Made by a program: the position numbers and the translations under genes. From Chloroflexota bacterium (lineage in GTDB: Bacteria; Chloroflexota; Dormibacteria; Dormibacterales; Dormibacteraceae): 9,757 bases of DNA. The notes under the pieces were generated by a model. It did not search any database, was not told where the DNA came from, and saw only the letters and a list, made by a program, of their open reading frames with translations. This document shows, piece after piece, positions 1 to 5,720 of this stretch (positions are counted from its first letter, which is position 1; every line of letters starts with the position of its first letter). Location of the stretch: the NCBI GenBank assembly GCA_005879675.1, contig VBJE01000092.1, positions 7,440 to 17,196 of the forward strand, read 5' to 3'.

Positions 1-29
1 TCACCAAACTAATGTTCGTCGCTATCAGA

Positions 30-65
30 TTGAGGCCCCCTATTTAGGGTCCTTCGGCGCCTCAA
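30..65. other. Stem-loop upstream of the dcw promoter
   Basis: TTGAGGC (30-36) pairs perfectly with GCCTCAA (59-65), and CCCT (38-41) with AGGG (46-49) can form an inner stem. No T-run follows, so a classical intrinsic terminator is not supported. It may be the 3' end of an upstream transcript or an unrelated structured element. Nothing coding is recognisable in this stretch. Confidence 0.35.
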
Positions 66-92
66 GCCCTGGATATGGTGTCCGCTTCGCCA

Positions 93-109
93 GCGGCCTG
101 TTTGGCCGC
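93..109. other. Short GC-rich hairpin, possible weak terminator of an upstream gene
   Basis: GCGGCC (93-98) and GGCCGC (104-109) form a perfect 6-bp stem around the loop TGTTT. No U-tract follows. It lies about 23 nt upstream of the predicted -35 box, so it could insulate the dcw promoter from upstream transcription, but this is inference. Confidence 0.3.
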
Positions 110-131
110 GCTAGATCTTGTGGTAAAGGTA

Positions 132-160
132 TTGACAGGCTGAGCCGGCGTTGTTAAGGT
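132..160 (+). promoter_or_regulatory. Predicted sigma-A-type promoter of the dcw operon
   Basis: A perfect -35 hexamer TTGACA (132-137) is followed after exactly 17 nt by TAAGGT (155-160), which fits the TANNNT form of -10 boxes common in GC-rich bacteria. The transcription start would fall near 167. It is the best promoter-like sequence in the window and sits just before the first gene of the cluster. Not tested; the -10 matches the full TATAAT consensus at three of six positions. Confidence 0.6.
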
Positions 161-162
161 CT

Positions 163-202
163 GCGGCGAATCGCGGTGATCAGTGGGGAGAAGTGGTGAA
201 TC
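163..202 (+). promoter_or_regulatory. Four 10-bp tandem repeats, candidate MraZ-box operator
   Basis: Four consecutive 10-mers follow each other without gaps: GCGGCGAATC, GCGGTGATCA, GTGGGGAGAA and GTGGTGAATC. Each starts GYGGNGA, and five of ten columns are invariant. In E. coli MraZ binds direct TGGGN repeats spaced by 5 nt (10-bp period) in the promoter region of its own operon, so one helical turn per unit is what an MraZ octamer would read. The array begins at the predicted transcription start and covers the Shine-Dalgarno and start of the small ORF. The assignment rests on period and position, not on an exact consensus match. Confidence 0.5.
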
Positions 203-426
203 CGGCAGACATCGAACCATACGTCGCACCCTACGTCCAGGTAAGGCACGCCATACACCTCCTCTACGCCACTTCTCCCCGCAGCCGCGATGGCTACGAC
301 GAGGCCGGAATCAACCACCGCTTCGACAAGCACGGAAACCGCCTCCCTCTCGAGCTCCACGGCTGCGGTTGCAGCCTCTGCGCCCGCACGGAGAGACGTC
401 GCATGCAGTTCTGGGAGGCTCGATGA
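196..426 (+). CDS. Small hypothetical protein preceding mraZ
   Basis: About 76 residues, not recognised. The frame shows coding character: roughly three quarters of third codon positions are G or C, while second positions are AT-richer. GGGGAG (185-190) is a good ribosome binding site for GTG at 196, and GTG at 193 is an alternative. The frame stays open back to a TTG at 151, but that lies upstream of the predicted transcription start and is less likely. The product is soluble-looking, with an Asn-Pro-Ala-Asp start, several aromatic and His residues (NHRFDKHGNR), a CGCSLC cysteine cluster and a basic end with TERRR. Three close cysteines could bind metal, but no known fold is evident. Its stop ends 3 nt before the mraZ start, so it would be co-transcribed and perhaps coupled with mraZ. 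No function is claimed. Confidence 0.5.
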   Translation: MNPADIEPYVAPYVQVRHAIHLLYATSPRSRDGYDEAGINHRFDKHGNRLPLELHGCGCSLCARTERRRMQFWEAR

Positions 427-429
427 GCG

Positions 430-835
430 TTGTTTACTGGGGCGCATCGGGTGAGGGTGGACGACAAGGGGCGGATGGCGATCCCGGCCTCGTTCCGCAA
501 GCAGCTGCGCGAGGGCAGCTTCGTGTCGATCGGCCAGGACAACGTGCTCGGCGCTGGGGTCAGAGCTCCAGAGCCCGCTGCCTGGACCGGATCACCGGGC
601 GCTGTCGCGCACCCTCTATCCACTATCGGATCCGTTCGAGCCCGACGGCCAGGGACGGATCAGCCTGCTCCCGGAGCAACGGCGCCTGGCCGGGATCGAG
701 ACCCCGTCGACGGTCGTGGTGATCGGCGCCGGCTCGAGGGTGGAAATCTGGCCCGAGGGGCGATGGGACAGCTACAGCGCCGACGCACAAGGACGGTTCA
801 CAGAATTCGCTGACAGGGTGATCTCGGGACATTAG
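430..835 (+). pseudogene. mraZ: MraZ, transcriptional regulator of the dcw operon, frameshifted
   Basis: MraZ is a DNA-binding repressor with two SpoVT-AbrB-like halves. The first half is clear from TTG at 430: MFTG start, VDDKGRMAIPASFRKQL, GSFVSIGQDNVL. This frame then turns into low-complexity sequence and stops at 811-813. The second half resumes in the next frame from about 561: SELQSPLP, HRALSRTLYPLSD, DGQGRISLLPEQRRLAGI, STVVVIGAGSRVEIWPEGRW, ending TAG 833-835. Both halves match the family, so the frame is broken between about 550 and 575, near a GGGG run (556-559). The joined length of about 134 codons is slightly short for MraZ (about 140-150), and the usual Tyr-Pro...Trp-Glu stretch at the junction is missing; this fits a small deletion of about 14 nt as well as a single extra base. 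GGGAGG (413-418) lies 11 nt before the TTG. True decay and a sequencing or assembly error cannot be separated here. Confidence 0.8.
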
Positions 836-1754
836 TCCGCACGTTCCAGCACTTTCACAAGAGGTAATAGAGCTGCTCCAGCCCAGAGTGGGCGCGGTCG
901 CGATCGACTGCACCCTCGGGCAGGCGGGCCACGCCCGCCAGATCCTGGAGAGGATCACACCGGACGGCAGGCTGCTTGGGATCGACCGCGACCCCTCGGC
1001 GGTCGGCGCCGGGCGGGAGTCTCTTGCAGCGTTCGGCTCCGCGGCGGTTGTCGTCCACGGGGCCTTTTCCGAGCTTGGCAACATCGCAAAACAAAACGGT
1101 TTCGACCCCGCGGACCTGATCCTCTTCGACTTCGGTCTCTCCAGCACCCAGGTCGACGACCCCGAACGCGGATTCAGCTTCCGCGCCGAGGGACCGCTCG
1201 ACATGAGGATGGACCCGACCACGGGCCTCACCGCCGCAGAGGTGGTCAACGAGTACGAGCCCGCCGAGCTCGAGCGCATCCTGCGCCAGTACGGCGAGGA
1301 GCGATGGGCCCGCCGCATCGTGGAATTCATCGTGGCGCGGCGCCCGCTCCGCACCACGCGCGACCTGGCGCAGGCCGTCGAGGCCGCGATTCCGCGCCGG
1401 GCCTGGCCTCGCGACATACACGTCGCGACGCGCACGTTTCAGGCCATTCGGATCGCGGTCAACGACGAGCTTGGAGAGATCGAGACCGGACTCAGCGCAG
1501 CTCTTTCGACACTCAAACCCGGTGGCCGTATGGCGACGATCAGCTTCCAATCCCTGGAAGACCGCTTGGTCAAGTCATTCTTCAACGTCGAGTCCAAAGA
1601 CTGCATCTGCCCACCCCAGCAGCCAGTCTGCACCTGCGGCCACCGGGCCACCCTTCGCATCATCACCCGGCATCCGACGCGGCCTACCGAACAGGAAGTG
1701 GCCGCCAACCCCCGCGCCCGGTCCGCCCGCCTCCGGGTCGCGGAAAAGATCTGA
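831..1754 (+). CDS. rsmH: RsmH, 16S rRNA (cytosine-1402-N4)-methyltransferase
   Basis: SAM-dependent enzyme (formerly MraW) that methylates the base of C1402 in 16S rRNA. Seen: SAM-binding DCTLGQAGHA (from residue 26), GIDRDPSAV, LFDFGLSSTQVDDPERGF, GPLDMRMD, the family Cys segment CICPPQQPVCTCG, and the C-terminal ARSARLRVAEK. The usual SFHSLED reads SFQSLED (Gln240). Start: the first ATG/GTG/TTG in frame is GTG 888, but that would remove the conserved N-terminus, which is visible in frame upstream (PHVPALSQEVIELLQP). The frame is closed by TGA at 819-821, so translation must begin between 822 and 887. ATT 831 is the best candidate: it overlaps the mraZ stop as ATTAG and has GGTGATC (817-823), an exact match to the extended anti-SD complement, upstream. 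This gives 307 residues, normal for the family. Rare ATT starts are known, for example in infC. Function is certain; the start is inferred. Confidence 0.92.
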   Translation: MSPHVPALSQEVIELLQPRVGAVAIDCTLGQAGHARQILERITPDGRLLGIDRDPSAVGAGRESLAAFGSAAVVVHGAFSELGNIAKQNGFDPADLILFDFGLSSTQVDDPERGFSFRAEGPLDMRMDPTTGLTAAEVVNEYEPAELERILRQYGEERWARRIVEFIVARRPLRTTRDLAQAVEAAIPRRAWPRDIHVATRTFQAIRIAVNDELGEIETGLSAALSTLKPGGRMATISFQSLEDRLVKSFFNVESKDCICPPQQPVCTCGHRATLRIITRHPTRPTEQEVAANPRARSARLRVAEKI

Positions 1755-1764
1755 CTCCACAAGT

Positions 1765-1798
1765 CCTGGCGATCGGCCTAACCCCTCCGGTCGCCAGG
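1765..1798. other. Strong hairpin after rsmH
   Basis: CCTGGCGATCGG (1765-1776) pairs with CCGGTCGCCAGG (1787-1798) as a 12-bp stem with one G-T wobble and a 10-nt loop. It starts 10 nt after the rsmH stop. No T-run follows, so it is more likely an mRNA-stabilising, attenuating or processing structure than a classical terminator, and ftsL downstream lacks an obvious promoter of its own. Confidence 0.55.
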
Positions 1799-1826
1799 CG
1801 CCACACCCATACAAAGAGGAAAGGCA

Positions 1827-1862
1827 CCCTCTCCCCATCGGGGAGAGGGCCGGGGAGAGGGG
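1827..1862. repeat. REP-like palindromic element in the rsmH-ftsL gap
   Basis: CCCTCTCCCC (1827-1836) and GGGGAGAGGG (1840-1849) form a perfect 10-bp stem with loop ATC. A second copy of the right arm, GGGGAGAGGG (1852-1861), follows with a 12-nt period, so two mutually exclusive hairpins are possible. This layout, left arm plus duplicated right arm, resembles dispersed REP-type intergenic repeats. Only one copy is in the window, so dispersal in the genome is not shown. Confidence 0.5.
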
Positions 1863-1901
1863 CTGAAGCCGCCATTACCAAGAAAGGATGAAGTTCACGT
1901 C

Positions 1902-2432
1902 TTGACATCGACCCGAATATTGGCCCGCCGGCGCCTGGGCACGACCAGCGCACCGCACGTCTCCGCTCCGCCGCGGCGGCGACGGCGCACACGCGGCTTC
2001 GTGCAGGTCGCCGGAGCGGTCGCGGCCGAGCGGCTGCGGCTGAACCTGTTCGGCCATGCCTACGTGGCGGTCGGCGCCATCGTGATCGTCGTCCTCTTCT
2101 ACCTGGCGATCGCCGCTCAGATCACGCAGTACTCGTACGACATCACACGCCTCCAGGACCAGCAGCGCCAGCTCGTCGCCGAGCAGGACCAGCTTCGCTA
2201 CCAAGAGGTGACCCTGCACGCGCCCGCCCAGGTGCAGCAGCAGGCCGCCCAGAGCGGGATGCAGCGCATCGTGCCGTCGAGCTACGTGCAGGGCACGCAG
2301 GTCGCGATCGACCTGACAGCGCCGGTCGGCGCGTCGCCCACCGACATGACCCCGCTGTGGCTGCGCGCGGTCGCGATCGTGGTCAACACCGTGGTCGGGA
2401 CGCGCGACGTCCAGGCGGCCACCAAGCACTAA
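1902..2432 (+). CDS. ftsL: FtsL-like septum formation protein
   Basis: Bitopic division protein that joins the FtsQ/FtsB (DivIB/DivIC) complex and activates FtsW-FtsI at the septum. The 176-residue product has a basic cytoplasmic N-terminus (RRRRRTRG, about 25-32), one membrane segment at about 54-74, and directly after it a Gln/Leu-rich coiled coil (about 78-105, TRLQDQQRQLVAEQDQL). Residues 110-122 (VQQQAAQSGMQRI) resemble the end of the FtsL/DivIC coiled-coil domain. A moderately hydrophobic patch lies near 150-165. Sequence identity in this family is low; the assignment rests on topology and on position between rsmH and ftsI. Start TTG 1902 has only a distant AGGATGA-like ribosome site (1885-1891); TTG 1920 is possible but has none. 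The stop TAA abuts the ftsI ATG with no gap. Confidence 0.8.
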   Translation: MTSTRILARRRLGTTSAPHVSAPPRRRRRTRGFVQVAGAVAAERLRLNLFGHAYVAVGAIVIVVLFYLAIAAQITQYSYDITRLQDQQRQLVAEQDQLRYQEVTLHAPAQVQQQAAQSGMQRIVPSSYVQGTQVAIDLTAPVGASPTDMTPLWLRAVAIVVNTVVGTRDVQAATKH

Positions 2433-4196
2433 ATGAGCACCAGGGCGCTCTCCGCGAGACGCCCCGGCACTGTCGATCGCGTCGGCTCGGCCAGGCTGCG
2501 CGTCCTCTCGATGCTCGTGGTGGCGCTCATCCTCGCCGGCGCGGTGTGGTCGCGACTCGCCTACTGGCAGGTCGCCGAGCACGGCCGGCTGACGATGCAG
2601 GCGCAGGCGCAGTACCGGGAGTTCGTCCAGCTGCCCGCGCTGCGCGGCGCGATCTTCGACCGCAACCTCACCCAGCTGGTCGTGAACACAACCGTGTACT
2701 CCGCCTTCGTCTCGCCCGACCAGATCGCCCCGGAGGACCGCGACCGCGTCGCCTCTGGCCTGGCGTCGGTGCTCGGCGTCGACCGGTCGAAGGTGCTGAC
2801 CACCGTGCAGTCGAGCGCCAAGTTCGCCTACATCGCGCGGCGATTCGCCAAGGCCAAGGCGGACCAGCTTCGCGCCCTGAAGCTGCCGGGGGTCGGCCTC
2901 CAGGAGGAGACTCAGCGCTCGTACCTCCCGGGCATCGCCCCGGGCACGACACTCGCCTCCAACCTCCTCGGCTTCGTCGACTGGAACGGCGACGGAAAGT
3001 ACGGTTTGGAGGAGCACTACCAGAAGATCCTCGCCGGCACCAACGGCTACATCTCGAGCTACCGCGACCTCGCCAACCGCGAGATCGTCCTCGGGTCCCA
3101 CACCCACCAGGACCCGGTCAACGGGTCAGATCTGGTTCTTTCGCTCGACGCGAGCGTGCAGTACGCGGCGGAGCAGGCGCTTGCCGAGGGCGTCAAGAGA
3201 GACAGAGCCGAGAGCGGAAGCGTCCTGGTGATGGACCCGTCGACGGGCGGCATAGTGGCGTGGGCCGACTACCCGAGCTACAACGCCAACGACTTCAACC
3301 ACACCGACCCGGCGCTGTTCAAGGACAACGTGCTGAGCTACGTGTACGAGCCGGGCTCGGTCATGAAGGTCGTCACGCTGTCCGGCGCGATCAACGCCGG
3401 CGCGATCACGCCGACCACGGTGATCAACGATCCCGGCTACGTCAAGGTCGGCGGCTACTGGATCTACGACTGGGACCGCCGCAACCACGGCAACATCGAC
3501 TACACCTACGTCCTCGCGCACTCGCTGAACGTCGGGGCGATGAAGGCGATGCTCGCCGAGGGTCACGCCTCCTTCTACAACTACCTGCAGGCGTTCGGCC
3601 TCACGCAGCCGAGTGGGATCGACGTCGCGGGAGAGAACTTCATAGCGCCGCCGTCGGTCGCCAAAATGCAGGACTCGCAGTTCGCGACGTCTTCGTTCGG
3701 GCAGGGCATCGACGTCAACATGGTCCAGATGCTCGCGGCGATCAACGTCGTCGCCAACGGCGGCAAGTACGCGCCGCCCCATGTGGTGGAGCGAATCGGC
3801 ACGCAGCTCAATCCGCTGCTCCTGCAGCCGCAGCGCCAGGTCATCACCCCGGCGACCGCCGCCAAGATGACCGCGATGATGGAGCAGGTCGTGCAGAAGG
3901 GCTCGGGCTGGACGTCCAGGATCCGAGGGTTCGAGCTCGACCAGGCGGGAAAGACAGGCACGTCGCAGATTCCGGTCAACGGCAAGTACACGCAGGACGT
4001 CTGGAGCTCCTTTGTCGGTTTTCTTCCGTCGCTCCACCCGCGCTTCACGATGATCGTCGTGATCCGCAAGCCGCACTACCCTGGGAGCGACAGGGACTGG
4101 ACGCTGAACGACGGGTACATGACCGCGGAGCCGATCTGGAAGCAGATCGCGCAGGCCATCGTCGTCAACTGGCACGTAACACCCGACCGTCGCTAA
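2433..4196 (+). CDS. ftsI: FtsI/PBP2-type septal peptidoglycan transpeptidase
   Basis: Class B penicillin-binding protein that crosslinks septal peptidoglycan together with FtsW. The 587-residue product has an N-terminal membrane anchor (about 22-42), the RGAIFDRN motif at 71-78 starting the non-catalytic domain, and a C-terminal transpeptidase with all three active-site motifs: SVMK (catalytic Ser309, Lys312, in YEPGSVMK), SLN (364-366) and KTGT (507-510). There are no PASTA repeats. Residues 183-194 (DWNGDGKYGLEE) lie where the family usually has a Gly-rich DG..G.E segment, but here fit an EF-hand-like Dx[DN]xDG...E pattern. ATG 2433 follows the ftsL stop directly, so translation is probably coupled. 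In most dcw clusters murE comes next; here it does not. Confidence 0.95.
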   Translation: MSTRALSARRPGTVDRVGSARLRVLSMLVVALILAGAVWSRLAYWQVAEHGRLTMQAQAQYREFVQLPALRGAIFDRNLTQLVVNTTVYSAFVSPDQIAPEDRDRVASGLASVLGVDRSKVLTTVQSSAKFAYIARRFAKAKADQLRALKLPGVGLQEETQRSYLPGIAPGTTLASNLLGFVDWNGDGKYGLEEHYQKILAGTNGYISSYRDLANREIVLGSHTHQDPVNGSDLVLSLDASVQYAAEQALAEGVKRDRAESGSVLVMDPSTGGIVAWADYPSYNANDFNHTDPALFKDNVLSYVYEPGSVMKVVTLSGAINAGAITPTTVINDPGYVKVGGYWIYDWDRRNHGNIDYTYVLAHSLNVGAMKAMLAEGHASFYNYLQAFGLTQPSGIDVAGENFIAPPSVAKMQDSQFATSSFGQGIDVNMVQMLAAINVVANGGKYAPPHVVERIGTQLNPLLLQPQRQVITPATAAKMTAMMEQVVQKGSGWTSRIRGFELDQAGKTGTSQIPVNGKYTQDVWSSFVGFLPSLHPRFTMIVVIRKPHYPGSDRDWTLNDGYMTAEPIWKQIAQAIVVNWHVTPDRR

Positions 4197-4200
4197 AGAT

Positions 4201-4230
4201 CGCGGGGGAGATCTGCGGATCTCCCCCGCG
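4201..4230. repeat. 13-bp perfect inverted repeat after ftsI
   Basis: CGCGGGGGAGATC (4201-4213) pairs perfectly with GATCTCCCCCGCG (4218-4230) around the loop TGCG, starting 4 nt after the ftsI stop. The stem is strong enough to terminate or stabilise the ftsI transcript, but the following sequence has no T-run. It is the first of three palindromes in this gap. Confidence 0.6.
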
Positions 4231-4232
4231 GG

Positions 4233-4257
4233 CCCCCTCTGGGTATTCCACAGGGGG
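4233..4257. repeat. Second palindrome in the ftsI-murF gap
   Basis: CCCCCT (4233-4238) pairs with AGGGGG (4252-4257); the stem continues after one mismatch with TGG/CCA. It adjoins the 13-bp inverted repeat upstream and looks like part of a composite palindromic element. Confidence 0.45.
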
Positions 4258-4290
4258 AGCCTGGTTGCGCGAAGCGAAGCGTCGGGGGAC

Positions 4291-4309
4291 GCCCGGAATG
4301 AATCCGGGC
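4291..4309. repeat. Third palindrome in the ftsI-murF gap
   Basis: GCCCGGA (4291-4297) and TCCGGGC (4303-4309) form a perfect 7-bp stem with loop ATGAA. With the two palindromes upstream it makes a three-hairpin cluster over about 110 nt that reads like an intergenic repeat element (REP/BIME-like). Copy number cannot be judged from one window. Confidence 0.45.
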
Positions 4310-4326
4310 TACCGCTGCACTTAGTG

Positions 4327-4355
4327 TTGATATCAGCGTGATCGAAATCACATTT
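4327..4355 (+). promoter_or_regulatory. Possible internal promoter for murF
   Basis: TTGATA (4327-4332) matches the -35 consensus at five of six positions; 17 nt later lies ACATTT (4350-4355), a poor -10. The segment is clearly AT-richer than its surroundings and follows the hairpin cluster, so a promoter restarting transcription for murF and the genes after it is plausible but weakly supported. Confidence 0.3.
4337..4352. promoter_or_regulatory. CRP/FNR-family-like operator upstream of murF
   Basis: The sequence CGTGATCGAAATCACA matches the CRP consensus TGTGA-N6-TCACA at nine of ten defined positions. It also forms a GTGAT/ATCAC hairpin. It ends 17 nt before the murF GTG and overlaps the possible -10 box, a position that would suit repression. 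Whether the organism has a CRP-family regulator with this specificity is unknown. Confidence 0.4.
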
Positions 4356-4369
4356 CTGGCGGGATAGAA

Positions 4370-5707
4370 GTGCGGCTGAGCCTCCTCGAGATCCTCGAGG
4401 CGACGGGCGGCGGCGAGGTCGGCGGCACCCAGGTCGGCGAGACGTTCTCCACGTTTCACACCGACTCGCGCGAGGTGCGGCAGGGCGGCCTGTTCTTCGC
4501 GCTGCGCGGCGCGGACAAAGACGGCCACGAGTTCGTGAGCGACGCGATCGCGCGGGGCGCGACAGCGGTCGTGGTCGATCACAGGACGGCCATCCCGGCG
4601 GGCATCGTCGAGGTGGTCGTGTCCGATACGTGGAAGGCTCTCTACGCGCTCGCCGCGCACGCGCTGCGGCGCGTCCAGCCGCTGGTGGTCGCCGTCACCG
4701 GCAGCAACGGCAAGACCTCGACCAAGGAGATGGTCGCCGCCGTGCTCGGCAGGCACTTCAACGTCCTTCGCACGCAGGGCAACCTGAACACCGAGACCGG
4801 CGTGCCCCTGACAATCCTCAGCCTCGAGCCGCATCACTCCGCGCTCGTCCTCGAGATGGGCCTGCAGCGCCCGGGTGACATCGCCACGCTCGCGGCCCTG
4901 GCGAAGCCCGCGATCGGCATCGTGACCAACGTCGGTGTCGTCCACATCGAGTTCTTCGCCTCGCGCGAGGAGCTCGCGCGCAGCAAGGGCGAGCTGGTGG
5001 CCGCCCTCCCGGAGTCAGGTCTCGCCGTCCTGAACGCGGACAACGAGTTCTATCCGCTGCTGGCGCAGATGACCGCCGCGCGGGTCGCGAGCTTCGGCGA
5101 GCATGGCGGCGACTTTCGCATCGACGGATTCGAAGTCCTTGCCGAGGGTGGCTCGCGGTTCAGCGTGCGCGATGTCGAGGTGAGGCTCTCTCTCGACGGT
5201 CGCCACCAGGCCCTGAACGCGGCGGCGGCGCTGGCGGCGGGCGACTTCGCCGGCGTGCCGCTCGAGATCGGCGCGACCGCCCTGGCCGACGTCAACGTGG
5301 AGCACAGGCTGCAGGAGATCCCGACGCCCGCCGGCTACTCGGTCGTCGACGATGCCTACAACGCCAGCCCCGAGTCGATGTTCGCCGCATTCCAGGTCGT
5401 CGCCGACAAACCCCGCCACGGCCGTCTGCTTGCCGTGTTGGGGGAGATGCGCGAGCTCGGCCCGCTCGCCGGGGCAGCCCATCGCCAGGTCGGTCAGCGC
5501 GCCCGCGAGGTTTTCGACGCCGTGTGCGTGGTGGATGGCGCGCACGCGCGGCCGATGGCCGAGGCCGCCGGCGCCGAGGTGGTGCCCGACCGGGCGGCGG
5601 CCGCCGAATGGGTGCGCCGCAACGCCGCGCCGGGGGATCGCGTCCTGGTCAAGGGCTCACACGGCGTCCGCCTCGACGAGCTTGTCCGGGAGCTGACCGC
5701 GGCTTGA
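4370..5707 (+). CDS. murF: MurF, UDP-N-acetylmuramoyl-tripeptide--D-Ala-D-Ala ligase
   Basis: Cytoplasmic ATP-dependent ligase that adds D-Ala-D-Ala to UDP-MurNAc-tripeptide, the last cytoplasmic peptide step. The 445-residue product shows an N-terminal Mur domain (TDSREVRQGGLFFALRG, DGHEF), the ATP-binding P-loop TGSNGKTSTKEM (Gly111-Lys115), the MurF-typical NTETGVPLTIL and LEMG segments, GIVTNVGVVHIEFF with KGEL, NADN, DDAYNASPESM (from Asp327) and VLGEMRELG. The SNGKTSTKE form of the P-loop and the NTE.GVPLT motif separate it from MurE and MurC/MurD. Start GTG 4370 has GGCGGGA (4358-4364) five nt upstream. The gene follows ftsI across a 173-nt gap where murE is usual, so murE must lie elsewhere or the tripeptide is made by another ligase. 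Confidence 0.95.
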   Translation: MRLSLLEILEATGGGEVGGTQVGETFSTFHTDSREVRQGGLFFALRGADKDGHEFVSDAIARGATAVVVDHRTAIPAGIVEVVVSDTWKALYALAAHALRRVQPLVVAVTGSNGKTSTKEMVAAVLGRHFNVLRTQGNLNTETGVPLTILSLEPHHSALVLEMGLQRPGDIATLAALAKPAIGIVTNVGVVHIEFFASREELARSKGELVAALPESGLAVLNADNEFYPLLAQMTAARVASFGEHGGDFRIDGFEVLAEGGSRFSVRDVEVRLSLDGRHQALNAAAALAAGDFAGVPLEIGATALADVNVEHRLQEIPTPAGYSVVDDAYNASPESMFAAFQVVADKPRHGRLLAVLGEMRELGPLAGAAHRQVGQRAREVFDAVCVVDGAHARPMAEAAGAEVVPDRAAAAEWVRRNAAPGDRVLVKGSHGVRLDELVRELTAA

Positions 5708-5720
5708 TCGGAAGAGCCCG

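Noticed and set aside
1..130. tRNA or other structured RNA gene at the left edge
   Set aside because: Two hairpins are present but no cloverleaf, T-loop motif or other recognisable RNA signature.
423..435. ATG 423 (ATGA overlap with the small ORF stop) as mraZ start
   Set aside because: Its frame gives no MraZ similarity; TTG 430 gives the family start MFTG directly.
545..580. Programmed frameshift in mraZ
   Set aside because: No clear slippery heptamer with a downstream structure, and the junction lacks residues expected in the family, so deletion or error is simpler.
1888..1905. Five-codon ORF (MKFTS) overlapping the ftsL TTG as a leader peptide
   Set aside because: Too short to judge, and the only ribosome-site-like sequence directly abuts its ATG.
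1902..1907. TTGACA as a -35 box for ftsL
   Set aside because: It is the ftsL start codon region and no -10-like hexamer lies 15-19 nt downstream.
1875..3107. 410-codon minus-strand open frame across ftsL and ftsI
   Set aside because: Shadow of high third-position GC in the sense genes; no recognisable domain.
2357..4324. 655-codon plus-strand frame overlapping ftsI
   Set aside because: Arg/Gly/Pro-rich out-of-frame reading; ftsI in the other frame has all catalytic motifs.
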